This document shows, in pieces, positions 9,625 to 19,438 of a stretch of 64,000 nucleotides of DNA. A program made the translations under genes and the position numbers. A model generated the notes under the pieces. It saw nothing but the letters and a program-made list of their open reading frames with translations, was not told where the DNA came from and made no database searches. Location of the stretch: positions 98,989 to 162,988 of the forward strand of contig JAIBAN010000004.1 of assembly GCA_019695185.1 (NCBI GenBank), written 5' to 3'. Numbering within the stretch: position 1 is the stretch's first letter; each line of letters opens with the position of its first letter. The DNA is from Blastocatellia bacterium (GTDB lineage Bacteria; Acidobacteriota; Blastocatellia; Chloracidobacteriales; Chloracidobacteriaceae).

Positions 9625-12600
9625 ATGGAAAACAAAGACCTGAATAAAAAACCAAGTATTATTGAAATGCTGGAGGCCCATCGGCGCGAACGGGAAAGCC
9701 TGCATTGGGAGGGAACCTTCCGGGAATATTTTGAAATGGTGGCCCAAAACCCGAAACTGGCGGAACTGTCACATGCCAGAATGTGTGACATGATTCTGGC
9801 TGCCGGGCAGACCAAAGTCCATGAAGGCACGCGCGATGAAGTAACCCGTTATCATTTCTTTAGCGAAGAACTGTTTGGAATTGACGAAGCGATTGAACAA
9901 CTGGTTGATTATTTCAAATCCGCTGCCCAACGGCTGGAAGTCCGAAAACGGATTCTGCTGTTGATGGGACCGGTCGGTGGCGGCAAATCCACGATTGTGA
10001 CCCTGCTCAAACGGGGGTTGGAAAACTGGACCAGGGCACAGGAAGGCGCGGTCTATGCCATCAAAGGCTGCCCGATGCACGGCGACCCGCTCCATTTGAT
10101 TCCGCCGGATTTGCGCAAGGAAGTCGCCAAACACTACGGCCTGTATATCGAAGGCGAACTCAGCCCGCAGGCCCGCTACGACTTGGAGCATACCTACAAA
10201 GGCCGCCACGAAGACGTTTTGATTGAGCGGATTTTCTTCTCGGAAAAAGACCGCATCGGGATTGGGACATTTGCGCCTTCAGACCCGAAATGTGTCTCAG
10301 GTGACACAATTCTTTTAACAGACCAAGGCATGGTGCGGTTTGATGAACTCCAATTCCGCCTCCAGGCCAGGGAAGACGAGTTTGTGCCTTTGACCGTTCA
10401 AGTCAGCGGACGGAGCGGGCTGGAACCGACCTCGCATTTCTATAACAACGGCATCCAAGCAACCCGAAAACTCCGAACCCGCCTTGGTTATGAACTTGAA
10501 GGGTCACTGGTCCATCCGGTGCTGGTTCTCAAAAATGGTCGGACCGAATGGGTCAAACTGAAAGACCTCAAAGTCGGCGACTGCGTTGCTTTACAGCGTG
10601 GGCAGGGAATATTCGGAACAGAAACCAGACTTCCGGAATTCACCTACAACGGTCCGTCAAGTCGGGGGCAAAACAAAAATTTGACCCTTCCCAGTGAACT
10701 CACTCAGGAGTTGGCCCGGTTGTTGGGATATATCGTGGCTGAAGGTTCACTGACTGACACTGCTTTGTGGGTCACTAACGGCACTCCGCGGGTGGTTGAC
10801 GATATTGGTAAAATTTGTGACCGGTTGTTTGGAATTCGCCCGAAAACCTATGGCAAACAAGGTACCTATGCGCTTTCGCTGTCAATTTCATCAGTGAAAC
10901 TGGTCCAGTGGTTGGAACAGGTTTGTGGCATTACCCGTGGAGCCACTCACAAACGAATCCCGCAGATTGTGATGACAGCTCCGAAAGACATCTTCCTGGC
11001 CTTTTTGGAAGGGCTGTCCTGGGGCGACGGCACCATCAGCACGCGTGGCGAACTGGGCAGCAACCGTTACAAACTGGCAACTGCCTCATACGAGATGGCG
11101 CGGCAGCTTCACGTCGCCTTGCTCAATCTGGGCATTGTGGCTGCCTTGCACAAGGAAACCATCAAGGCGAAGTTCACCGCCTATTCCATTATTGTGACAG
11201 GTGATTCGGTGGTGGATTTGGTGGAGTTGATTCCATCGCTCCGCGAGAAATGCACCGATAACCCGACACAACTTTCCATCCGGCGCGGACGCACCAACTT
11301 TGACACGATTCCGGAAATGCACTCGGCTGTCCGGGCACTGCTCGATGAGGCATCCCAACAAGGAAAGTCACTCTCCCGATTTCGGCGCTATGCCACTGCC
11401 GCCGGTTGGGGGCGTAATCTGACGCATACGTCGCTGGAGCAGATTCTTACCGAAAGCGAACGCATCGTGGGTCCATACTCAACTGCGCTGGAACGCTTGC
11501 GCGAGCGTCAGGACAAAAACCTGCTGTGGCTGGAAGTGCAGGAAATTACGGAAGGCGAAGCGCATGTTTATGACCTGACCGTACCGGGTGCACATTCCTT
11601 CTGCGCCAACGGCTTTATCAACCACAACAGCCAGGACATTTCCGAACTGACAGGTTCCATTGACCTTTCGACCATTGGCGAAGTTGGCGTCGAAAGCGAC
11701 CCCCGCGCCTATCGGTTTGACGGTGAACTCAACATCGCCAACCGAGGGATTATGGAATTCATAGAGATTCTTAAGTCAGACGAGAAGTTCTTGTATTCGC
11801 TGTTGACACTTTCACAGGAACAATCCATCAAGACCGGTCGCTTCGCTATGATTTATGCTGACGAAGTGATTGTCTCGCACACGAACGAAAACGAATATCA
11901 GGCGTTTGTCGGTAATCGGAAAAATGAGGCGTTGCAAGACCGTATCATCATGATCAAGGTTCCGTACAACCTCAAAATCACCGAAGAAGAGCGGATTTAC
12001 CATAAACTTCTCTCTCAAAGCGAATTGAAGAACGTACACATTGCACCTTACACTTTAAGGATTGCGGCTATGTTTGCTGTCCTGACCCGGCTTGAACCGC
12101 CGAAGCGGGCCAACGTTGATTTGCTCAAGAAAATGAAACTCTATGACGGCGAGGACGTGGATGGGTTCAAGAGCAAGGATGTCAAGGAACTCAAGGCGGA
12201 AACAGTGCGCGAAGGCATGTTTGGGATTTCGCCCCGCTACATCATCAATCGGCTCTCAAACGCGCTGGTGCAGGAAGGGAAACAATACATCACGCCGATT
12301 GATGCGCTCCGAACCATCCGCGACGGGTTTGACCAGCATACCGGCATCACGGCGGAAGAGCGCGAGCAGTATCACAACCTGATTTCGCTCGTCCGCAAGG
12401 AATATGACGAAATCGCCAAGACCGAAGTCCAGCGGGCATTTGTCTATTCGTTTGAGGAGATGGCGAAAAACATCTGCAACAATTACCTGGATAACGTGGA
12501 AGCCTACTGCAACAAGGAAAAAATCAAAGACCCAATTACTGAAGAGGAGATGGAGCCGGATGAAAAACTGATGCGCTCCATTGAGGAACAAATCGGGATT

Positions 12601-12897
12601 TCCGAAAATGCCAAGAACACGTTCCGGCAGGAAATTCTGATTCGCATTTCGAGCTACGCTCGCAAAGGCAAACGCTTTGAATACACGTCGCACGAACGGC
12701 TGAAGGAAGCGATTGAAAAGAAAATTTTCACCGACCTGAAAGATGTGGTGAAAATCACCACTTCGGTCAAATCGCCCGATGCCGACCAATTGCGGCGCAT
12801 CAACGAAGTGATTGACCGACTGGTCCGCAATCACGGTTACACAACGGAAAGCGCCAACGACCTGTTGGCTTATGTCGGCTCATTGCTGGCAAGATAA
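9625..12897 (+). CDS. prkA: PrkA-type serine protein kinase / AAA+ protein, interrupted by an intein
   Basis: PrkA (YeaG-like) proteins join an AAA+ ATPase domain to a C-terminal protein-kinase-related domain and act in stress or sporulation signalling. The frame encodes 1090 residues, of which 223-668 are an intein. The spliced host would be 644 residues, normal for PrkA. Walker A GPVGGGKST is at 115-123. The host sequence resumes with SQDISELTGSIDLSTIGEVG, and the Walker-B-like NRGIMEFIEILKSDEKFL follows. The C-terminal kinase-like half includes LIRISSYARKGKRFEYT. The usual partners (a YeaH/DUF444 protein and SpoVR) are not in the window. ATG at 9625 follows a G-rich site (GGGGGT). Confidence 0.95.
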   Translation: MENKDLNKKPSIIEMLEAHRRERESLHWEGTFREYFEMVAQNPKLAELSHARMCDMILAAGQTKVHEGTRDEVTRYHFFSEELFGIDEAIEQLVDYFKSAAQRLEVRKRILLLMGPVGGGKSTIVTLLKRGLENWTRAQEGAVYAIKGCPMHGDPLHLIPPDLRKEVAKHYGLYIEGELSPQARYDLEHTYKGRHEDVLIERIFFSEKDRIGIGTFAPSDPKCVSGDTILLTDQGMVRFDELQFRLQAREDEFVPLTVQVSGRSGLEPTSHFYNNGIQATRKLRTRLGYELEGSLVHPVLVLKNGRTEWVKLKDLKVGDCVALQRGQGIFGTETRLPEFTYNGPSSRGQNKNLTLPSELTQELARLLGYIVAEGSLTDTALWVTNGTPRVVDDIGKICDRLFGIRPKTYGKQGTYALSLSISSVKLVQWLEQVCGITRGATHKRIPQIVMTAPKDIFLAFLEGLSWGDGTISTRGELGSNRYKLATASYEMARQLHVALLNLGIVAALHKETIKAKFTAYSIIVTGDSVVDLVELIPSLREKCTDNPTQLSIRRGRTNFDTIPEMHSAVRALLDEASQQGKSLSRFRRYATAAGWGRNLTHTSLEQILTESERIVGPYSTALERLRERQDKNLLWLEVQEITEGEAHVYDLTVPGAHSFCANGFINHNSQDISELTGSIDLSTIGEVGVESDPRAYRFDGELNIANRGIMEFIEILKSDEKFLYSLLTLSQEQSIKTGRFAMIYADEVIVSHTNENEYQAFVGNRKNEALQDRIIMIKVPYNLKITEEERIYHKLLSQSELKNVHIAPYTLRIAAMFAVLTRLEPPKRANVDLLKKMKLYDGEDVDGFKSKDVKELKAETVREGMFGISPRYIINRLSNALVQEGKQYITPIDALRTIRDGFDQHTGITAEEREQYHNLISLVRKEYDEIAKTEVQRAFVYSFEEMAKNICNNYLDNVEAYCNKEKIKDPITEEEMEPDEKLMRSIEEQIGISENAKNTFRQEILIRISSYARKGKRFEYTSHERLKEAIEKKIFTDLKDVVKITTSVKSPDADQLRRINEVIDRLVRNHGYTTESANDLLAYVGSLLAR
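10291..11628 (+). mobile_element. Full-length intein with LAGLIDADG homing endonuclease, inserted in PrkA
   Basis: A 446-residue in-frame protein-splicing element. Block A starts with Cys1 in CVSGDTILLTDQG, right after the host DPK. Block B has the histidine in GSLVHPVLV. Two endonuclease motifs, LLGYIVAEG (about residue 366 of the precursor) and FLEGLSWGDG (about residue 460), keep an acidic residue each. Block F VYDLTVPGAHSFCANGF is followed by the terminal INHN and a +1 serine of the host. All residues needed for class 1 splicing are present and the frame is open. The insertion lies between Walker A and the Walker-B-like segment, at a conserved host motif (DPK|SQDISELTG). Confidence 0.95.
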
Positions 12898-13047
12898 CTG
12901 AGAATTGAGAATTGAGAATTGAGAATTGAGAAAAAGGAGTTTCGTTTTCTCTGATTACTTTTGGATTGGCAAAGGATTGCAGCCAATTCGAACGGTGAAA
13001 TTCTTCCAATTCTCAATTCTCAATTCTCAATTCTCAATTCTCAATTC
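12898..13047. repeat. Paired heptamer array GAGAATT / AATTCTC
   Basis: Five copies of GAGAATT at 12899-12931, touching the prkA stop codon, face six copies of AATTCTC at 13007-13047, with about 75 bases between. The distal arm runs to within seven bases of the aroA start and takes the place of a ribosome site. It is a tandem gap (both genes plus). Confidence 0.92.
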
Positions 13048-13053
13048 AAAAAA

Positions 13054-14349
13054 ATGGCCTCAACCCTCCTGAAACCCACGACCCATCTGCAAGGACACTG
13101 TTCACTTCCAGGCGATAAATCCATTTCTCACCGCTTGGCGCTGTTAGCCCCGTTGGCTTTTGGCACCACCAAAATCGAGAATTTCGCCACCAGTCTTGAT
13201 TGCCAAAGTTCGCTCGATTGTATGCGGACATTAGGTGTGAACATTGAAAAAGAAGGTAACTCGGTTGCCATTCAAGGGCGTGGTCTGCGTGGATTATGCG
13301 AGACAACAGCGGTGCTGGATGCAGGCAATTCCGGCACAACCATGCGTCTGCTGGCCGGAATTCTGTGCGGGCAGCCGTTTGAGTCGCAAATCACTGGCGA
13401 TGAATCGCTTCGCCGCCGCCCCATGCGCCGGATTTTGAACCCGTTGCAGGAGATGGGTGCCAAAATCTCGGCTTCTGCTCATGATTGTGCTCCGCTGAAG
13501 ATTCAGGGTGGCAATTTACACGGCATTACCTACACCCCGCCGATGGCGAGTGCCCAGGTCAAATCCTGTGTTCTGCTGGCTGGACTTTTTGCTGATGGAG
13601 ATACAACGGTTATTGAAAACATCCCAACCAGAGACCACACGGAGCGGATTTTGCCGGCTTTTGGCGTGCCGGTCCACCGGGAGGGCACCCGCCTGACTGT
13701 CAATGGCTGTATTCCACTGGTCAGCCCGACAGAAGTCTGTACTGTGCCGGGTGATTTTTCCTCAGCCGCTTTTTTTCTGGCAGCAGGGATGATGGTCCCC
13801 AAAGCTGATTTGGTCTTGCAGGGGGTTGGGGTCAACCTGAGCCGGATTGGATTGCTGCATGTGCTCAAAGAAACAGGTGGTGAAATCAAACTGCGCAATG
13901 AGCGGCTGGCGATGGGGGAACCGGTGGCGGACATCCATATTACCGGTATCAAACGCCGCACGGGAAAACCTTTGCAGTTGAGTGGCAGCATCATTCCGAA
14001 TGTGATTGATGAGTTGCCGATTCTGGCTGTGCTGGGAGCTTATCTGGATGGAGTGGAGATTCGTGACGCACGGGAATTGCGCGTCAAGGAAAGTGACCGG
14101 ATTCAGCTCATTGTTGAGAACATGCGGCGCATGGGACTGGAAGTCACTGAACTTGAGGATGGATTACAGGCAGCCGGGAATCAGGAATTTCGCGGGGCGC
14201 AAATCGAAACCGGTGGCGACCACCGGATTGCCATGGCTTTTTCCATTGCAGCTTTGGTTGCCAATGGAACAACTGAGATTCAGGATGCGTTCTGTGTGGA
14301 CATATCCTTCCCGAGCTTTTACGAAGTTCTCGCGCATCTCACAACGTAG
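13054..14349 (+). CDS. aroA: 3-phosphoshikimate 1-carboxyvinyltransferase (EPSP synthase)
   Basis: Transfers the enolpyruvyl group of phosphoenolpyruvate to shikimate-3-phosphate, the sixth step of the shikimate pathway. The 431-residue product shows PGDKSISHRLALLAPLA at the N-terminus, DAGNSGTTMRLLAG for PEP binding, LRVKESDRI and the C-terminal GGDHRIAMAF. This is the complete two-lobed family length. An in-frame TTG at 12961 would add 31 residues that only translate the heptamer array, so the ATG at 13054 is chosen. No Shine-Dalgarno is visible, because the repeat arm ends just before the ATG. No other aro gene is adjacent. Confidence 0.95.
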   Translation: MASTLLKPTTHLQGHCSLPGDKSISHRLALLAPLAFGTTKIENFATSLDCQSSLDCMRTLGVNIEKEGNSVAIQGRGLRGLCETTAVLDAGNSGTTMRLLAGILCGQPFESQITGDESLRRRPMRRILNPLQEMGAKISASAHDCAPLKIQGGNLHGITYTPPMASAQVKSCVLLAGLFADGDTTVIENIPTRDHTERILPAFGVPVHREGTRLTVNGCIPLVSPTEVCTVPGDFSSAAFFLAAGMMVPKADLVLQGVGVNLSRIGLLHVLKETGGEIKLRNERLAMGEPVADIHITGIKRRTGKPLQLSGSIIPNVIDELPILAVLGAYLDGVEIRDARELRVKESDRIQLIVENMRRMGLEVTELEDGLQAAGNQEFRGAQIETGGDHRIAMAFSIAALVANGTTEIQDAFCVDISFPSFYEVLAHLTT

Positions 14350-14364
14350 TAATTTGGGGCAACT

Positions 14365-14805
14365 ATGGCACTTGACTCCAGACCGGCCTGTGTACGGTGG
14401 CAAATCCATCTCTCTTCACCGCCACAGGAAATTTTTCGGCTGCTTGCAACCAATCAGGGTAACCTTTGTTCCTGTACCACTATCTCATCCGAAGGCATTT
14501 GTTTTCTGGAATTCCATCTCCCTTTAAGCCAGCCTTGGCAGGTCCGTTTAATCGAAACCACTCCCCCCTCCCGTATTTCACTTGAATATTCTGAAGGAAG
14601 CCTGGCCACTTTTGATCTCAACGATGATGGAACCGGCGGAACTGATTTGACGCTGACAGACTTTGCCATTCCGGCTGAGGAACGGCTGGATGTGATTGCC
14701 AAGTGGGTTTCCGTGCTGCTCGCACTCCAGACCGAAACACAGCAGGGGTTCAAGGTCAACGGACCGGTGTCTGTCAATGGACAGACCCACAAACCCGCCT
14801 GCTAA
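14365..14805 (+). CDS. SRPBCC-domain (AHSA1-like) protein
   Basis: A 146-residue soluble protein resembling the SRPBCC/START helix-grip superfamily. Features are an early WQIHLSSPPQEIFRLLA, a middle strand pair WQVRLIETTPPSRISLEY, DGTGGTDLTLTDF, and a C-terminal long helix LDVIAKWVSVLLALQTETQ. Such proteins bind hydrophobic ligands or act as co-chaperones, but no ligand can be proposed here. It starts 15 bases after aroA and is probably co-transcribed. The following 248 bases (14806-15053) hold no gene or clear signal that I could see. Confidence 0.7.
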   Translation: MALDSRPACVRWQIHLSSPPQEIFRLLATNQGNLCSCTTISSEGICFLEFHLPLSQPWQVRLIETTPPSRISLEYSEGSLATFDLNDDGTGGTDLTLTDFAIPAEERLDVIAKWVSVLLALQTETQQGFKVNGPVSVNGQTHKPAC

Positions 14806-15053
14806 CCCAATCAGACAGACGGTTGAGACGTTATCCGGCACTTCGGAAAACAGGATTGATTTCAGTCAGCCGAGTCTTCATATTCGTCCGGTCGGCACCT
14901 GAAAAACAGTTGTCATTTGATTGTAAAATAACAAGTTGGCAGGTTTCAGCGGAACCTTGCCCAAGGCACAATAAACGTGCCGGTTACAAAAAAAGACCGA
15001 AGCAGACGTGAGGTTCAATCTTTGAAACGGTTTGTTGGAAAGGGGTTTTCACT

Positions 15054-16211
15054 GTGAATATTGGTATCACCTGTTATGCAACCTATGGCGGTAGCGGAAT
15101 CGTCGGCTCGGAATTGGGCATGGAACTGGCCAAGCGCGGGCATACGATTCATTTTATTTCCTCGGCACTTCCCACCAGGATTACCGAACTAAGCGACAAT
15201 GTTCAGTTTCATGAGGTCGAAGTCGCCAATTATCCGCTGTTTGACCATCCGCCCTACACGCTGGCTTTGGCTGTCAAAATGGCCGAAGTCGCCCGCGAAA
15301 AGAAACTCGATGTACTGCACGTGCATTACGCCATTCCGCACTCGGTGAGCGCCTTTCTGGCCAGAGAGATGTCCACTGACCTCAAACACATTCCATTTAT
15401 CACCACTTTGCATGGAACCGACATCACGTTGGTCGGAGCGGACCGTTCCTATCTGCCCATCACCCGCTTTGGGATTTTGCAAAGTGATGGGGTCACAGCC
15501 GTTTCAGCGTATTTGAAAGCCGCCACCTGCGAGGTGTTTGATGTTTCGGAAGATGTGATAGAGGTGATTCCAAACTTTATTTCCCCTAATGTCTATCAGC
15601 GTCGCCCGCAGGAATGCGTGTTGGGGAAATGCGCTCCTGACAACGAAAAGATTTTGCTCCACATTTCCAATTTCCGGGCGGTCAAACGAGTGACCGACTG
15701 CATCCGCATTTTTGCCCGGCTACAAGGCAAAATCAAAGCCCGGCTGGTGATGGTTGGCGACGGGCCTGAGAAGTCCCAGGCAGAATGGCTGGCCCGCCAA
15801 CTTGGGGTTCACAAAAATGTGCTTTTCGTTGGGAAACAGCCGAATATCCCGGCCTATTTGTCCATTGCCGATGTTTTGCTCCTGCCCAGCGAAACCGAAT
15901 CCTTTGGTCTTTCTGCACTTGAGGCAATGGCCTGCGAAGTGCCGGTCGTGGCCAGCCATGTCGGTGGGCTGCCTGAAGTGGTTTCGGATGGTGAAACGGG
16001 CTATCTGGCAGATGTTGGTGATGTGGAGGCAATGGCCAAATACGCTTTGAAGATTCTCTCCAGCGAATCTTTGCGTAAGAAAATGGGGCAGGCGGCCCGC
16101 CAGGCAGCCGTTGAACGATTCAGCACCGATGCCATGATTCCTTTATACGAAGCCTATTACCGGCGGGTCATTGAGAAAACTGCGGAACGGCATCGGGCTG
16201 CGGTCGGATAA
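15054..16211 (+). CDS. bshA: N-acetyl-alpha-D-glucosaminyl L-malate synthase (bacillithiol biosynthesis)
   Basis: GT4-family glycosyltransferase that joins UDP-GlcNAc and L-malate, the first step to bacillithiol. The 385-residue product opens with [21 protein letters not shown], a BshA signature, followed by [16 protein letters not shown] and [11 protein letters not shown]. The C-terminal donor half has [16 protein letters not shown] and the GT4 motif [18 protein letters not shown], then [13 protein letters not shown] at 15054 starts the family's canonical N-terminus, with AAGGGG about nine bases upstream. bshB and bshC are not in the window. A nonamer repeat array begins at the stop codon. 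Confidence 0.92.
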   Translation: MNIGITCYATYGGSGIVGSELGMELAKRGHTIHFISSALPTRITELSDNVQFHEVEVANYPLFDHPPYTLALAVKMAEVAREKKLDVLHVHYAIPHSVSAFLAREMSTDLKHIPFITTLHGTDITLVGADRSYLPITRFGILQSDGVTAVSAYLKAATCEVFDVSEDVIEVIPNFISPNVYQRRPQECVLGKCAPDNEKILLHISNFRAVKRVTDCIRIFARLQGKIKARLVMVGDGPEKSQAEWLARQLGVHKNVLFVGKQPNIPAYLSIADVLLLPSETESFGLSALEAMACEVPVVASHVGGLPEVVSDGETGYLADVGDVEAMAKYALKILSSESLRKKMGQAARQAAVERFSTDAMIPLYEAYYRRVIEKTAERHRAAVG

Positions 16212-16346
16212 AGTCTTGAGAGTCTTGGGAGTCTTGGGAGTCTTGAGAGTCTTGAGAGTCTTGGGAGTCTTGGGAGTCTTGAGAGTCTTGGGAGTCCGCC
16301 ATCTTGTACCCCTTCAGTCTTGGGAGTCTCAAGACTCTCAAGACTG
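16212..16346. repeat. Nonamer array GTCTTGGGA/GTCTTGAGA with inverted partner
   Basis: About nine copies of a 9-base unit (GTCTTGGGA or GTCTTGAGA) run from 16212 to 16296. A quasi-palindromic copy, AGTCTTGGGAGTCTC followed by AAGACTCTCAAGACT, lies at 16317-16346. The gap is convergent (bshA plus, NHL gene minus). A further CAGTCCT pair at 16407-16423 sits just past the NHL stop. Confidence 0.9.
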
Positions 16347-16432
16347 GAGGGGTTTGGTTTTACCTTCATGTGCAGCGAGCGGCACGCCAACCCGGACAGA
16401 ATCCGGCTCAGTCCTCAGTCCTGTTTTTCACC

Positions 16433-19129
16433 TTAGAAATCCAATTCAGCGTAGCTCGTCCGGCCACCACTATTGGTGACGGTGACACGGTTCAAACCCT
16501 TCACAAAGTTGAACTTCTTTTTATTTCCCTTGAGAACAATCTGGGTGTCGGACTGAGTGGCCAGGAGTCCGGTTACATCCTGGTCGTTGACGGCGACTTT
16601 GGCTCCGGTCGCTCCAAATCCTGACCCGGTAATCATCAGATTGGGTTTGGTAAAGTTGGCATTTGAAATTGACACACAGGGAATCGGGGTACCTGCGGCT
16701 GAAATTTTGGCGATTCCTTTTATAACCCGCACGGCATGATTGGCCGGGTCAGCCAGATACAGGTTCCCGGCTTGGTCTACGGCCAGACTTCCTGCCAGCG
16801 CAAGCCCCAGGCTGGCCCGATTGGCCGGACCTCCGTCACCTGTATAGAGGCTGGAATCTGTTCCCGCTACGGTTGAAATCATTTGGGTTTTGCCCTCAAT
16901 CCGGCGGATGCGGTGATTCAACGTGTCCGTAAGAAAAATGTCACCATTTCCATCCACCAACAGGCCGTAAGGACGGTTTATGCTGGAGCTGGGGGCCGGG
17001 CCGCCATCACCGCCAAAACTGGCCAATCCGTTGCCTGCGACGGTGGATGCCAATTGGCTACAGGGTTCAATTCGACGAATTCGATGATTGAGTGTGTCTG
17101 TTACATAGAGGACCCCATTCGTATCCAGCGCCACCCCGGTCGGGTTGTTGAAACTGACCAGATTGGCGGTTCCACCGTCTCCGCCAAACGTTGGTCTGCC
17201 GTCTCCTGCAAGAGTGGAAATGATTCCCGAACGACTGTCTATCTGCCGAATCCGGCTATTGCGCGAATCGGCTATCAGAAGGTTGCCGGAACTGTCCAAA
17301 GCGAGACTGGCAGGGGCAAAAAGGCTGGCCGCAGTGGCTGGCCCGCCATCGCCTTCAAAGGTAAAGCGACCATCTCCGGCAATGGTGGTCATGGTTCCCG
17401 TTCCGGATTGGATGTGGCGAACCCGGTTGTTTGCCATATCACACACGAGCAGATTGTTTTGACTATCCAGCAGCATGCCGCCGGGGTCCAGCGAGGCTGT
17501 CACTGCCGGGCCGCCATCACCTGAAAAGGTCGCGCTTCCGGTTCCGGCGATTGTTGTGGCTGTGCCTGTTCCGGCCTCCACCCGGCGAATCCGTTTGCGG
17601 GTTGCATCACCCACAAACAGGTTGTTGTTGCGGTCAAGTGCAAGAAACGTCGGGGCCAAAAAACCTGCCCCCAGTGCTGTGCTTCCTTCCCTGCTCATGA
17701 TCCAGTCACCATTGCCCACGATGGTGGTAATGATTTTGGTGGCTGCCGTCACCCGACGAATCCGGTGGGTTCCTGCGTCTCCAATATAAAGGTTCCCTTC
17801 CTGGTCTACTGCAACCGCTGTGGGGTCAAGCAATTGGGCGTTTTCCGCAGGACCTCCGTCACCCAGGGTGGTTCCTTTTCCGCCGACAATGGTGGTAATG
17901 ATTCCACTTTGGGCATCCACCCGGCGGACCCGCCCGTTTCCTGCAATATAGAGGTTTCCTGCTGCATCCAGGCAAAATCCGCGCGGAGTTCCCAGTGCAG
18001 CATCAAGCGCAAGTCCTCCGTCCCCCGAAATTTCCGTAAATCCGTTTCCGGCAATGGTGGTAATGGTGCCGGTGGCGGCTGCCACCCGGCGAATGCGGTG
18101 ATTTTGCCCATCCAGAATAAGCAGGTTTCCGGCTGCATCATAAGCCAGTCCGAGCGGTGTCAGATTGGCTTCCAGGGCTGACCCGCCATCACCCAAAGTC
18201 TGACCGTTTCCATTGGCAATGGTTTTGAGGGTGCCTGATTTTTCAATGCGAAAAACCCGGTTGCTGCGCCAATCAGCCAGGACCGTGGTTCCTTCCCTAT
18301 CAACCGTTACAGCCACCGGCAGAAAACCTGTATTGAGCGCCGAACCGCCGTCACCTGTAAAGAACGGTTTTCGGTTTCCGGCAATGGTTGTAATCAGCCC
18401 TGAGTCAACCGCCACCCGGCGGACAATGTAATTTTGGGTGTCTGCAATCAACAGATTGCCTGCACCATCAAGTGCCACAGCCGTTGGGCCATTGAGCCGG
18501 GCGGCAAAACTGAGGCTGCCGTCTCCGCTGTCACCGCGTGCGCCGTTGCCGGCAATGGTCATTGTGGTACCGCTCACCGGGTCAAAGCGCCGGACCCGGT
18601 CCATTTCAGCGTCGGCAATATACAAATTGCCTTGGGCGTCAAACGCCAAGCTGGAGGGCGTTAGGGCAACTTCGGTTCCCTTCCGGTTGTCACCCACGGC
18701 TGGAATGCCACCGGCAATGGTTGTGATTTCGCCCACAGCAAGCTCCACCAGTGGCTTGGGTTGTACCAGAATTTCCTGTTGGGCAATTCCCAGCGGAGTG
18801 CGCAAGGTCAAGGTTCGGGTTCCAGGGACTGCCTGAGCTGGAATCCGAAACCGTAATTCAGTTGGACCCGTCACCTGGACCGTCGGGATAACGGCATCAC
18901 CCACTGCGGCTTGGATGTCGTTGGTAAACCGCAAACCTGTGACAACACATTCAATTCCACCTTCCATGCGGATTATGCCGGGCGAAACACTGCTGATTTC
19001 AGGTGGCAGGGAAGTGGCTTGGGAGAACGCCCGGACTGTTTCCGATGGATTGGCCCACCGCCACAAGGTCAAGGCACACAGAAAGCACAACAGGGAGATT
19101 TTTCCCAGGCGATTTCGCAATAAAAACAT
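16433..19129 (-). CDS. Secreted NHL-repeat beta-propeller protein with IPT/TIG-like ends
   Basis: An exported 898-residue protein of unknown role, probably a cell-surface or periplasmic binding scaffold. A signal peptide (MFLLRNRLGKISLLCFLCAL) precedes an IPT/TIG-like module beginning EISSVSPGIIRMEGG. Twelve tandem units of about 55 residues follow, each with a TTIAG/TIVG core, a GDGGxA turn, P.GVALD..GNLYIAD and HRIRRV, as in NHL propellers. A second IPT-like module near the C-terminus contains NLMITGSGFGATGAKV. In-frame codons upstream to 19414 translate the CACCGCAGAGG repeat, so the ATG at 19129 is chosen. The gene is flanked at both ends by short GGACTGA-type arms. Confidence 0.88.
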   Translation of the reverse strand: MFLLRNRLGKISLLCFLCALTLWRWANPSETVRAFSQATSLPPEISSVSPGIIRMEGGIECVVTGLRFTNDIQAAVGDAVIPTVQVTGPTELRFRIPAQAVPGTRTLTLRTPLGIAQQEILVQPKPLVELAVGEITTIAGGIPAVGDNRKGTEVALTPSSLAFDAQGNLYIADAEMDRVRRFDPVSGTTMTIAGNGARGDSGDGSLSFAARLNGPTAVALDGAGNLLIADTQNYIVRRVAVDSGLITTIAGNRKPFFTGDGGSALNTGFLPVAVTVDREGTTVLADWRSNRVFRIEKSGTLKTIANGNGQTLGDGGSALEANLTPLGLAYDAAGNLLILDGQNHRIRRVAAATGTITTIAGNGFTEISGDGGLALDAALGTPRGFCLDAAGNLYIAGNGRVRRVDAQSGIITTIVGGKGTTLGDGGPAENAQLLDPTAVAVDQEGNLYIGDAGTHRIRRVTAATKIITTIVGNGDWIMSREGSTALGAGFLAPTFLALDRNNNLFVGDATRKRIRRVEAGTGTATTIAGTGSATFSGDGGPAVTASLDPGGMLLDSQNNLLVCDMANNRVRHIQSGTGTMTTIAGDGRFTFEGDGGPATAASLFAPASLALDSSGNLLIADSRNSRIRQIDSRSGIISTLAGDGRPTFGGDGGTANLVSFNNPTGVALDTNGVLYVTDTLNHRIRRIEPCSQLASTVAGNGLASFGGDGGPAPSSSINRPYGLLVDGNGDIFLTDTLNHRIRRIEGKTQMISTVAGTDSSLYTGDGGPANRASLGLALAGSLAVDQAGNLYLADPANHAVRVIKGIAKISAAGTPIPCVSISNANFTKPNLMITGSGFGATGAKVAVNDQDVTGLLATQSDTQIVLKGNKKKFNFVKGLNRVTVTNSGGRTSYAELDF

Positions 19130-19438
19130 AGGTGAATAGCTCGCAGGGCTGAGAATAGCTTCAGGACTGAGGACTGAGCTGGAGCCTTTTTTCAGAGGGA
19201 TGGCCACACTCAGGTTGAAAAATTTTGGTCCTGTAAATATTTCGGTGCTTTGTCGAACAGCTTGTATTTCACCGCAGAGGCGCTGAGAAGGCGCTGCGGA
19301 TGCGCTGAGAAAAATAAAGAAAAACTCTGCGAAAACTCTGCGCCTCTGCGGTGAAAGATAAAATGGCACCAAAAAAATTACAGGTTGAAAATTTTTCAGA
19401 AGGCAATGCTTCATTCTGAAGTGACTCCCGCCCCATTC
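19130..19438. repeat. Gap with GGACTGA copies and a 17-bp CACCGCAGAGGCGC inverted repeat
   Basis: This 309-base gap holds no gene that I support. It has two GGACTGA units at 19163-19179 and an inverted repeat with perfect 17-base arms, TTTCACCGCAGAGGCGC at 19267-19283 and its complement at 19340-19356. Between the arms are further GCGCTGAG/CTCTGCG degenerate copies. Confidence 0.8.

Noticed and set aside
12961..13053. In-frame upstream extension of aroA (TTG start)
   Set aside because: The extra residues are a translation of the AATTCTC array; the family N-terminus begins at ATG 13054.
16171..16479. Open frame with Val-Leu-Gly repeats over the nonamer array
   Set aside because: A 9-base tandem repeat keeps any frame open; there is no ribosome site and no conserved domain.
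19130..19414. 95-residue N-terminal extension of the NHL protein
   Set aside because: It translates the CACCGCAGAGG palindrome and GGACTGA copies; a signal peptide begins at 19129.
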